A stretch of DNA of 18,824 bases from an uncultured Bacteroidota bacterium (lineage in GTDB: Bacteria; Bacteroidota; Bacteroidia; Chitinophagales; Chitinophagaceae), in assembly GCA_903825065.1 (NCBI GenBank), contig CAIJZG010000246.1:1-18824 (forward strand), in the 5' to 3' direction. Within the stretch, counting starts at the first letter, position 1; each line of letters opens with the position of its first letter. Under the pieces are notes generated by a model. The model ran no database searches and was not told where the DNA came from. It saw only the letters and a program-made list of their open reading frames with translations. The position numbers and the translations under genes are program-made. Below, one piece after another: positions 1 through 6,627 of the stretch.

Positions 1-5
1 AAAAT

Positions 6-45
6 AAAAAGTGTGAAAGCGGGTTACCCCTTTTTCACACTTTTT
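6..45. terminator. Intrinsic terminator hairpin, probably bidirectional
   Basis: A perfect 13-bp stem (AAAAAGTGTGAAA at 6-18 with its complement at 33-45) encloses a 14-nt loop that can form a further GGG/CCC pairing. The outer A/T pairs supply a U-run in either direction. It lies about 105 nt beyond the stop of the minus-strand gene at 151-810, so it could end the dehydrogenase operon. It could equally end an unseen plus-strand gene left of the window. Confidence 0.75.
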
Positions 46-84
46 TATGCTTATACCTTTCTAAAATGCTAAGTTCTTTTCATT

Positions 85-112
85 TCTCACTCCTCACTCC
101 TCACTTCTCACT
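85..112. repeat. Four tandem heptamers, consensus YCTCACT
   Basis: Four contiguous 7-bp units begin at 85, 92, 99 and 106 and differ only at the first base (T, C, C, T). In the minus-strand transcript they read AGTGAGR. The array lies 38 nt downstream of the stop codon of the gene at 151-810. Related, more degenerate heptamer arrays follow two other minus-strand genes in this window (2839-2887 and 8776-8810). Function is unknown; it resembles short tandemly repeated repetitive sequences seen between genes in some bacteria. Confidence 0.8.
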
Positions 113-150
113 AAAATATCCTTGATAAGGAAAATGTTAATCGTTTGGCA

Positions 151-810
151 CTAATCAAATTTCACACATTCTTTTAGTTCTCTTTCTGAATATGCCATTT
201 TGTATTGTTTCAATACATCGTCCGGTACTCCATTCCATTGATTGGGAACATTACCCATATAGCCGATATCTTTTACGCCAATCTCAGAAGTATAAAAACC
301 AGTTGAAACCAAATCACGCATTAAATTAAAGAAGCTTACTCCTTGAGCCATTTCTGGTTTTGCTTTTTTAGGATAGGCAATCATTTCAATTATTTCAATC
401 TGTTGTTCATGCGTAGAGCCTGTAAATGTTTTTTCAAATCTTTGTAAACACTGTAAATCCAACCAACGCAATCCACCACGCAATGGTGTTTGATGCTCTG
501 GCATATCTTTTACGATGAATTCAATAAAGTCTGGCACTTTTGCATCTGAAGCACTACCGCTCACGGCGTCTTTTGGTATGATGATATCACCTAACAAAGT
601 GATAGTGGCCATTTCAGCAGGGGTGAAAAATTTGTCTTGCGCATTGAGTTTTTTCATAGCGTCTTTTTCTTCCACCATTCTGTCGGCATCTAAAGTAGCA
701 GTTGCTGATTCGGCAATTGCTTTTTTCTCGCTGGGCTTACATGCTTCTACCAATACACCTGTGGCCATTGAGCCAACAAGCAGTGCTTTGATCGATTTCC
801 TTCTGTCCAT
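151..810 (-). CDS. Gluconate 2-dehydrogenase subunit 3 family protein (small subunit of a GMC dehydrogenase)
   Basis: This 219-residue protein is probably the small partner subunit of the GMC flavoenzyme encoded just upstream; its start lies 29 bp after that gene's stop. The N-terminus has twin arginines (DRRKSIK, residues 2-8), a short hydrophobic stretch to about residue 22, and a lipobox-like LVEAC ending at Cys24. That suggests Tat export followed by lipid anchoring. In known periplasmic FAD-dependent sugar and gluconate dehydrogenases the small subunit carries the Tat signal, and the folded catalytic subunit, which has no signal of its own, is exported with it. The body (about residues 58-205) is soluble and mostly helical in appearance, with no recognisable cofactor motif, which fits a chaperone or escort role. 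The family assignment is by overall resemblance and context; the substrate is unknown. Confidence 0.8.
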   Translation of the reverse strand: MDRRKSIKALLVGSMATGVLVEACKPSEKKAIAESATATLDADRMVEEKDAMKKLNAQDKFFTPAEMATITLLGDIIIPKDAVSGSASDAKVPDFIEFIVKDMPEHQTPLRGGLRWLDLQCLQRFEKTFTGSTHEQQIEIIEMIAYPKKAKPEMAQGVSFFNLMRDLVSTGFYTSEIGVKDIGYMGNVPNQWNGVPDDVLKQYKMAYSERELKECVKFD

Positions 811-839
811 AATAATAATTTTACATCCTTAATAGGATA

Positions 840-2582
840 TTATAAATTTTGTTTTTTTAATTCATCGATGATGTATTCCGATGCACGCATTGACAATGCA
901 AGAATGGTCCAAGTGATGTTTTTGTCGGCTTGTGAAGTAAACTGACTTCCATCAACACAAAACAAAGTTTTGCAATCATGTGCCTGACTCCATTTATTAA
1001 GTGCAGATGTTTTGCGATCATCTCCCATTCTAACGGTACCAGCTTCGTGAATAATATTTCCTGGGTTACTTAATCCCCATTTATTCTTCTCATTGTCTTC
1101 GGCTCCCCAAGTAATAATCGCGCCCATATTGTGCATGATTTCTTTGAAAGTTTCTTTCATATGTTTTGCTTGCTTGATTTCATAATCGGAGTGATTAGTA
1201 TGAAAACGCAATACAGGGATACCATATTTATCAACCACTTTAGGATCAATTTCGCAGTAGTTATTGATATTCGGAACAGCTTCTCCACGTCCTGCCATAC
1301 CAACACCTGCACCATAGAAAAAGCGTTGATCTTCTTTTAAAGAAGCACCATATCCACCGGCTTCTTTAGTTTTCCCATTAACTTGGAACTTTCCATTTTG
1401 TGATTCAATACCCATCCCAAATCCATAAGCTGGCTGGCCCATACCACCCCAATATTCAATATGGTACCCACGAGGGAAATCTAATTTTTTATTGTCTAAC
1501 CACCAAGGTGTATATACGTGCATACCTCCTACTCCATCTTCATTGTAACGCTTACGACCAAATAGTTCTGGAAGTACACCGCCCATCGCCGCTCCAGTAG
1601 AATCGTGTAAGTATTTACCTACTACATTACTATCATTTGCCAAACCATTTGGATGGCGTTGTGATTTTGAATTTAGCAATAAACGAGCCGTTTCACAGGT
1701 ACTAGCAGCAAGTATTACTACTTTACCAAATACTTGATATTCTTGATTATCTGTTTTATCGATAAATGAAACTCCAGTTGCCAATCCTTCTGCGTTGGTT
1801 AATACTTCACGAGCCATTGCATTAGTAATGACATCGATATTACCCGTCATGATAGCGGGTTTAATTAATACAGAGGAGGATGAAAAATCACCATAAACTT
1901 TACAACTTCTGCCACACTGAGCACAGAAAAAGCAAGCTCCTCTTTCTTCATTAATTTTTTTGGTAAGAATGGACAAACGAGAAGGAATTACCGGAATATT
2001 AATTCCAGTAGCAGATTTTTTGATCATCAATTCATGCAAGCGAGGTTTTGGTGCTGGCAAGAAAATTCCATCAGGATCATTGGGCAATCCTTCTACAGAA
2101 CCGAATACCCCAATTAATTTATCGATCTTATCATAATATGGTTTTACATCATCATAGCTGATGGGCCAATCATCGCCTAAACCATCGATGCTTTTTCTTT
2201 TGAAATCTTTTGGACCAAAGCGTAGAGAAATTCTACCCCAGTGATTAGTTCTTCCACCAACCATACGCGCACGCCACCAATCCCATTTATCGGATCCCTC
2301 TTTCATTGTATAAGGCTCCCCATCAATTTCCCAGCCCCAATAGCAGCCGTCGAAATCTCCGAATGGACGAAACTTAGTGCTCGCACCTCTTCTCGGCGAC
2401 TCCCATGGATTTTTTAATTGAGATGAATTGATGGCAGGATCATAACTCGGACCCGCCTCTATCAAACATACTTTAAGTCCAGCTTTTGATAAAGTGTAAG
2501 CGGCCATACCGCCGCCAGCACCAGAACCAACAATAACAGCATCATATTTCTTTGGCTGTTTTTTGATCTGTAGATCTCCCAT
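840..2582 (-). CDS. GMC family oxidoreductase (FAD dehydrogenase catalytic subunit)
   Basis: This 580-residue flavoprotein is expected to oxidise an alcohol or sugar hydroxyl. The N-terminus carries the FAD-binding Rossmann motif VGSGAGGG (G19, G21, G24) followed by the IEAGP segment at 41-45. A GMC-typical GGRTNHWGR stretch lies at 109-117. The C-terminal GMC domain has HEAGTVRMG with His512 and NITWTILAL with Asn555, matching the usual active-site His/Asn pair. A cysteine cluster, C217-x2-C220-x2-C223-x3-C227, contains the C-x5-C-x3-C spacing that binds a 3Fe-4S centre in bacterial FAD-dependent glucose dehydrogenase, so electron transfer to a membrane carrier is likely (inference). No signal peptide is visible; export would rely on the downstream Tat-type small subunit. 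It is the first gene of a two-gene operon. The substrate cannot be read from the sequence. Confidence 0.9.
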   Translation of the reverse strand: MGDLQIKKQPKKYDAVIVGSGAGGGMAAYTLSKAGLKVCLIEAGPSYDPAINSSQLKNPWESPRRGASTKFRPFGDFDGCYWGWEIDGEPYTMKEGSDKWDWWRARMVGGRTNHWGRISLRFGPKDFKRKSIDGLGDDWPISYDDVKPYYDKIDKLIGVFGSVEGLPNDPDGIFLPAPKPRLHELMIKKSATGINIPVIPSRLSILTKKINEERGACFFCAQCGRSCKVYGDFSSSSVLIKPAIMTGNIDVITNAMAREVLTNAEGLATGVSFIDKTDNQEYQVFGKVVILAASTCETARLLLNSKSQRHPNGLANDSNVVGKYLHDSTGAAMGGVLPELFGRKRYNEDGVGGMHVYTPWWLDNKKLDFPRGYHIEYWGGMGQPAYGFGMGIESQNGKFQVNGKTKEAGGYGASLKEDQRFFYGAGVGMAGRGEAVPNINNYCEIDPKVVDKYGIPVLRFHTNHSDYEIKQAKHMKETFKEIMHNMGAIITWGAEDNEKNKWGLSNPGNIIHEAGTVRMGDDRKTSALNKWSQAHDCKTLFCVDGSQFTSQADKNITWTILALSMRASEYIIDELKKQNL

Positions 2583-2648
2583 ATAGCTTAGTTGAATTTT
2601 AGTTTAGAAAGATGAATGTAAGAAGAATACAGTAAAAAATGAAATGTG

Positions 2649-2706
2649 ATTGATGAATAAAAATCGAGCATCTACGCCCTGCATCGCTGCGCTCGCACCA
2701 ATCAAT
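2649..2706. other. GC-rich imperfect hairpin upstream of the GMC operon
   Basis: A GC-rich island sits in an AT-rich gap. ATTGAT at 2649-2654 pairs with ATCAAT at 2701-2706, and CGAGC at 2665-2669 pairs with GCTCG at 2691-2695. It lies between the nrdJ terminator and the GMC start, so in the minus direction it is in the promoter or leader region of the dehydrogenase operon. It may be a dispersed intergenic repeat or a regulatory structure. The rest of the 2583-2750 gap shows only AT-rich sequence and a run of nine T (2725-2733). Confidence 0.35.
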
Positions 2707-2750
2707 TAGATGAGATGGAAGGGATTTTTTTTTAACATTGTACAAATAAA

Positions 2751-2774
2751 AACCGCCCCAAATTTGGGGCGGTT
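2751..2774 (-). terminator. Intrinsic terminator of nrdJ
   Basis: This is a perfect 24-nt palindrome whose 12-nt half is AACCGCCCCAAA. On the minus strand it is followed by a U-rich run (TTTATTTG), the arrangement of an intrinsic terminator for transcription arriving from nrdJ, whose stop codon is 112 nt upstream. On the plus strand no T-run follows, so it is directional. Confidence 0.85.
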
Positions 2775-2838
2775 CGAAACCAGGTACGGTTTAAAATCTA
2801 TGGCAAAGACATTGCTGTCTAAAACCCAATGTTACTTT

Positions 2839-2887
2839 ACTAACTAGCACTTCCTATCTCGTCACTCTAATCTCTTGTCTCTTCACT
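2839..2887. repeat. Degenerate heptamer array abutting the nrdJ stop codon
   Basis: Seven units in 7-bp register start at 2839, 2846, 2853, 2860, 2867, 2874 and 2881. Six of the seven end in CT; the last four read CGTCACT, CTAATCT, CTTGTCT and CTTCACT. The last base of the array is also the first base of the nrdJ stop codon as written on the plus strand. It has the same period and a similar consensus to the arrays at 85-112 and 8776-8810. Confidence 0.55.
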
Positions 2888-5800
2888 TAGCTACATCCCA
2901 TGCTATTTCCACAATTCAAACATTTGTAACAAGTACCACTACGAATTGTGATATGTCCACAAGTATTACAAGATGGCGCATCGCTCTGCATACTTTTTGC
3001 AGCTGCATTAACTGCATCCAAACCATATGTTGCTTTTACGGCTACTTTCTCAGTTTTTGCCATTGGAGCAGTAGTACTAACAGACGGTGCGGTTACACGT
3101 ATACTGCTCAATTCAGGCTTTCCCAAAAAAATGGCTTCTCCCTCCTCTTCCCCAGTATTGCCTACTGTAGGTTTGTCTAACACATGAACTAAATCTGTTC
3201 TGCCTAAATATTCGTAAGCGAGTGCGCGGAATACAAAGTCAACTAATGAGGTGGTAGTTTTGATATTCGGATGATCAACCATTCCTGAAGGTTCAAACTT
3301 AGTGAACACGAATTTGTCAACAAATTCTTCTAAAGGCACCCCATATTGAAGCCCTACCGAAATAGAAATGGCGAAACAGTTCATCAAGCTACGGAGGGTA
3401 GAACCTTCTTTAGCCAAATCAATGAAAATCTCTCCCAAAGTTCCATCCTGGTATTCACCAGTTCTTAAAAATATAGTCTGACCATTAATTTTTGCTTTCT
3501 GATTAAAGCCTCTGCGTTTTGCAGGTAATGTTTTTCTTTCTACAATTTTTGAAAGTTCACGTTTCAATTTTGTATCAGAAGAAGCTTGCATACGCTTGGT
3601 TACTTCTTCCAATAATTCATCTACAGTTAACTTACCAAGATCTACAATATTGCTATCAGCATTTACACCAACTTCTTCAGGAATTTCTTCAGTAGCAGCA
3701 TCTTCTACTTTTTTCTTTTTGTCTGACTTCGTGCTCAAAGGCTGACTCAATTTAGAACCATCGCGATATAAAGCATTTGCTTTTAATCCCAAGCTCCAGC
3801 TCAATAAATAGCAATCAGCAATCTCTTCTACTTTTGCTTCGTTTGGAAGATTGATAGTTTTAGAAATGGCACCACTCAGAAATGGTTGACAAGCAGCCAT
3901 CATTTTGATATGACCATGAGTATGAATATATCTTTCTCCTTTTTTACCGCACTTGTTTGCGCAATCAAACACAGATAAGTGTTCTGGTTTTAATAAAGGG
4001 GCGCCTTCAATGGTCATTGTTCCGCATACGTAATCGTTAGCTGCTAAAATTTCATCCTCTGTAAATCCTATTGCTTCTAATAAATTAAAGCTCCAATCGA
4101 TATATTCTTCTTCTGTAAATCCAAGACGTTGCATACATGCATCGCCCAAAGTAAAGCGATTAAAAATAAATGCGATCTCAAATGCAGAACGAGCTGCGCC
4201 GTTTAATTTTTCAATTTCAGCTGGAGTGAATCCTTTTTCAGCTAAAGTTTTATTGTTGATGAAAGGAGCTTTCTCAAAGCTTGCTGCACCAACAGCAAAT
4301 TGTTCAATCGCTAATGATTCAGCTGCAGTATATCCTAAATTCTTTAAAGCGGCAGGAACAGATTGGTTGATAATTTTAAAATAACCACCACCAGATAATT
4401 TTTTAAATTTCACCAAAGCAAAATCTGGTTCAACACCAGTTGTATCGCAATCCATTACTAGACCTATGGTTCCAGTTGGAGCGATTACAGTTGTTTGTGC
4501 ATTTCTATAACCATATTTTTCGCCCAATTGAACTGCATCATCCCAAGCTTTTGTAGCAGCAGTCAATAAATAATCTGGACAATATTTAGCATTGATACCA
4601 ATTGGTTTTACACTTAATCCTTCATAAGCATCATTAGCATCATAAGCAGCAGCACGGTGGTTGCGCATTACTCGTAACATGTCTGCTTTGTTTTCTTCAT
4701 AGCGAGGGAATGCACCCAAGAAGCTAGCCATTTCTGCAGATGTTTTGTAAGAGATCCCTGTCATGATAGCCGTAATTGCTCCTGCAATACCACGAGCTTC
4801 TTCGCTATCGTATGGAATACCACTTACCATCAACATTGAACCAAGGTTTGCAAAACCAAGACCAAGTGTACGATATTCGTAGCTTAATTCAGCCACTTCT
4901 TTAGAAGGAAACTGCGCCATTAATACAGAGATTTCTAGCACAGTTGTCCAGAGTCGACAAGTATATTCAAATCCTTTTACATCGAATGAGTTATCAGCAG
5001 GATTAAAGAATTTCATCAAGTTAGCTGAAGCCAAATTACAAGCTGTATTATCTAAGAACATATACTCTGAACAAGGATTAGATGCATTGATGCGTCCACC
5101 TTGAGGGCAGGTATGCCATTCGTTGATTGTTGTGTCATATTGGGTTCCAGGATCAGCGCAACTCCAGGCAGCATAAGCAATTTGATCCCAAACATCTTTT
5201 GCAGGAATTTTTTGCATCACGCGTCCGTCGGTACGTGCTTTCAATTCCCAATCACCACCCTCTTCTAATATTTTAAAGAATTCGTTTGGAATTCTAATTG
5301 AGTTATTACTGTTTTGTCCAGCCACAGTCATGTAAGCTTCGCCTTCATAGCTGTTATCATATCCTGCTGCAACCAATGCGGCTACTTTTTTCTCTTCCCC
5401 AACTTTCCAGTTGATGAATTCCATAATTTCTGGATGATCTAAATCAAGGCAAACCATTTTAGCTGCACGACGAGTAGTACCACCACTTTTGATAGCTGCG
5501 GCTGCGCGATCGCCAATTTTCAAGAAGCTCATCAATCCACTAGAAGTTCCACCACCACTTAACTTTTCACCACCACCACGAATTTGAGAAAAATTTGTTC
5601 CTACACCTGAACCATATTTGAAAATACGAGCCTCGCGAACCCAAAGGTCCATAATCCCACCATCATTTACTAAATCGTCAGAAACACTTAAAATGAAACA
5701 TGCGTGTGGTTGAGGACGCTCATATGCATTAGCAGATTTTTTTAGTTGCCCATCTTTCCCATCCACATAAAAATGCCCTTGCGGCTTGCCAGTAATACCA

Positions 5801-6234
5801 TAACTCTCGTGAAGTCCAGTATTGAACCATTGAGGTGAATTAGGTACACAAGCCTGATTCAGGATACTATAAGCTAATTCATCATAAAAAACCTGTGCAT
5901 CTTTTTCAGAAGCGAAATATCCATTCCGCTCACCCCAAACACGCCAGCAGTTTGCCATACGATGTGCTACTTGCTTTACACTGGTTTCTCTCCCCAAAGA
6001 ACCATCTGCTTGCGGCACACCTGCTTTACGAAAATATTTTTGAGCCAGAATATCTGTAGCAATTTGACTCCATTGTTTTGGAACTTCTACATTATTCATC
6101 TCAAATACTTTCTCTCCATTTGGATTTTTGATAACACTATCACGGTAGTCGTATTCAAACATTTCGTATGGAGTAATTCCATCTTTGGTGTAAAGACGAG
6201 AGAATTGTAAGCCTTTGTTAGTGCGCGTAGCCAT
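2887..6234 (-). CDS. nrdJ: Vitamin B12-dependent (class II) ribonucleoside-diphosphate reductase
   Basis: This 1115-residue enzyme reduces ribonucleotides to deoxyribonucleotides in the cytoplasm, using adenosylcobalamin to make the thiyl radical, so it needs no oxygen and no small radical subunit. An early redox cysteine lies in HACFIL near residue 180. The radical-site loop NPCSE lies near residue 388, followed by NTACNLAS. A PTGTIG segment lies near residue 580. A charged linker (KSDKKKKVEDA) near residue 840 precedes a TSCPD-type domain (about 950-1040, with LMNCFAISISVGLQYG). The extreme C-terminus has a zinc-ribbon-like cluster CNTCGH, CYKCLNCG and a final CS that probably supplies the redox-active reducing tail. 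The length is usual for the large Bacteroidota form. The ATG at 6234 fits the family N-terminus. No cobalamin riboswitch is recognisable upstream; instead DnaA boxes lie 115-200 bp upstream. The gene stands alone, with its own terminator. Confidence 0.95.
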   Translation of the reverse strand: MATRTNKGLQFSRLYTKDGITPYEMFEYDYRDSVIKNPNGEKVFEMNNVEVPKQWSQIATDILAQKYFRKAGVPQADGSLGRETSVKQVAHRMANCWRVWGERNGYFASEKDAQVFYDELAYSILNQACVPNSPQWFNTGLHESYGITGKPQGHFYVDGKDGQLKKSANAYERPQPHACFILSVSDDLVNDGGIMDLWVREARIFKYGSGVGTNFSQIRGGGEKLSGGGTSSGLMSFLKIGDRAAAAIKSGGTTRRAAKMVCLDLDHPEIMEFINWKVGEEKKVAALVAAGYDNSYEGEAYMTVAGQNSNNSIRIPNEFFKILEEGGDWELKARTDGRVMQKIPAKDVWDQIAYAAWSCADPGTQYDTTINEWHTCPQGGRINASNPCSEYMFLDNTACNLASANLMKFFNPADNSFDVKGFEYTCRLWTTVLEISVLMAQFPSKEVAELSYEYRTLGLGFANLGSMLMVSGIPYDSEEARGIAGAITAIMTGISYKTSAEMASFLGAFPRYEENKADMLRVMRNHRAAAYDANDAYEGLSVKPIGINAKYCPDYLLTAATKAWDDAVQLGEKYGYRNAQTTVIAPTGTIGLVMDCDTTGVEPDFALVKFKKLSGGGYFKIINQSVPAALKNLGYTAAESLAIEQFAVGAASFEKAPFINNKTLAEKGFTPAEIEKLNGAARSAFEIAFIFNRFTLGDACMQRLGFTEEEYIDWSFNLLEAIGFTEDEILAANDYVCGTMTIEGAPLLKPEHLSVFDCANKCGKKGERYIHTHGHIKMMAACQPFLSGAISKTINLPNEAKVEEIADCYLLSWSLGLKANALYRDGSKLSQPLSTKSDKKKKVEDAATEEIPEEVGVNADSNIVDLGKLTVDELLEEVTKRMQASSDTKLKRELSKIVERKTLPAKRRGFNQKAKINGQTIFLRTGEYQDGTLGEIFIDLAKEGSTLRSLMNCFAISISVGLQYGVPLEEFVDKFVFTKFEPSGMVDHPNIKTTTSLVDFVFRALAYEYLGRTDLVHVLDKPTVGNTGEEEGEAIFLGKPELSSIRVTAPSVSTTAPMAKTEKVAVKATYGLDAVNAAAKSMQSDAPSCNTCGHITIRSGTCYKCLNCGNSMGCS

Positions 6235-6271
6235 ATTCAGGGATATTTATTGGGTTGTTATATACGTAAAG

Positions 6272-6293
6272 CCGTTAACGAATTGTTAAGCGG
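6272..6293. promoter_or_regulatory. Imperfect inverted repeat upstream of nrdJ
   Basis: CCG plus TTAAC (6272-6279) faces GTTAA plus CGG (6285-6293), with one bulged G and a 5-nt spacer. It sits 38-59 bp upstream of the nrdJ start codon, where a promoter or operator would be expected. No good TAnnTTTG box was found for nrdJ here. It could be an operator or a leader hairpin; nothing more can be said. Confidence 0.3.
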
Positions 6294-6344
6294 TAGACGA
6301 AAATATTCTTCCCAAGTCAGAAAGCAAGATGGTAAATATCAACA

Positions 6345-6437
6345 GATTGTGGATAAGGATTGTGGATAATCTCATACCCCCAATCAGGGTTGATTTTGCT
6401 GCAATGTCCACAGTTGTAGAAAAGAATTTGTGGAAAA
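6345..6437. promoter_or_regulatory. DnaA-box cluster (candidate origin or DnaA-controlled nrdJ region)
   Basis: Two copies of TGTGGATAA, the perfect complement of the DnaA box TTATCCACA, lie at 6348-6356 and 6361-6369 inside a 13-bp direct repeat (GATTGTGGATAA plus one base). A third at 6429-6437 (TGTGGAAAA) matches 8 of 9. Weaker 7-of-9 sites lie at 6404-6412 (opposite orientation) and 6415-6423. An AT-rich tract follows at 6449-6503. The cluster is in the 393-bp divergent gap between nrdJ and the GGGP synthase gene. Either an origin with its unwinding region, or DnaA control of dNTP synthesis as known for E. coli nrdAB, would explain it. Confidence 0.6.
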
Positions 6438-6480
6438 AAAAGCACAGAATTCAAGTATATTTTGTAAATAGATAAACATT

Positions 6481-6495
6481 TTATATTGAATATAA
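6481..6495. promoter_or_regulatory. AT-rich 15-bp palindrome in the divergent region
   Basis: TTATATT, a central G, then AATATAA form a perfect 7-1-7 palindrome in the AT-rich tract beside the DnaA boxes, about 130 bp upstream of the GGGP synthase start. It could be a repressor operator, or simply part of an easily melted tract. Confidence 0.3.
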
Positions 6496-6595
6496 TTTAG
6501 GTGAAAAAGGATGCGCTTTTGCTTGTTTTTCGCCAAAAAGGCTTGATTTAGAGAAACATCTGTTTAATTAAAGACATTAAATAAAAACTTTTTTG

Positions 6596-6622
6596 CACTT
6601 TTGCAGCACAGCATTTGCTGCA
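6596..6622 (+). promoter_or_regulatory. Putative promoter box and leader hairpin of the GGGP synthase gene
   Basis: CACTTTTG at 6596-6603 matches the Bacteroidota -7 box TAnnTTTG at 7 of 8 positions; no convincing -33 TTG is seen. Overlapping its end is a perfect stem: TGCAGCA at 6602-6608 pairs with TGCTGCA at 6616-6622 across a 7-nt loop, ending 5 nt before the ATG at 6628. The hairpin could act in the mRNA leader or, as DNA, as an operator over the promoter. Confidence 0.4.
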
Positions 6623-6627
6623 TAGCT

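Noticed and set aside
6235..6600. Possible cobalamin riboswitch upstream of the B12-dependent reductase
   Set aside because: I looked for the B12-box type conserved core and the usual multi-stem layout in the nrdJ leader and saw neither; riboswitches normally control B12 uptake genes or B12-independent isoenzymes rather than nrdJ.
6601..6627. TTG at 6601 as the start of the GGGP synthase gene
   Set aside because: It falls inside the promoter-like box and the hairpin, and the added residues do not look like the family N-terminus; ATG at 6628 is better.
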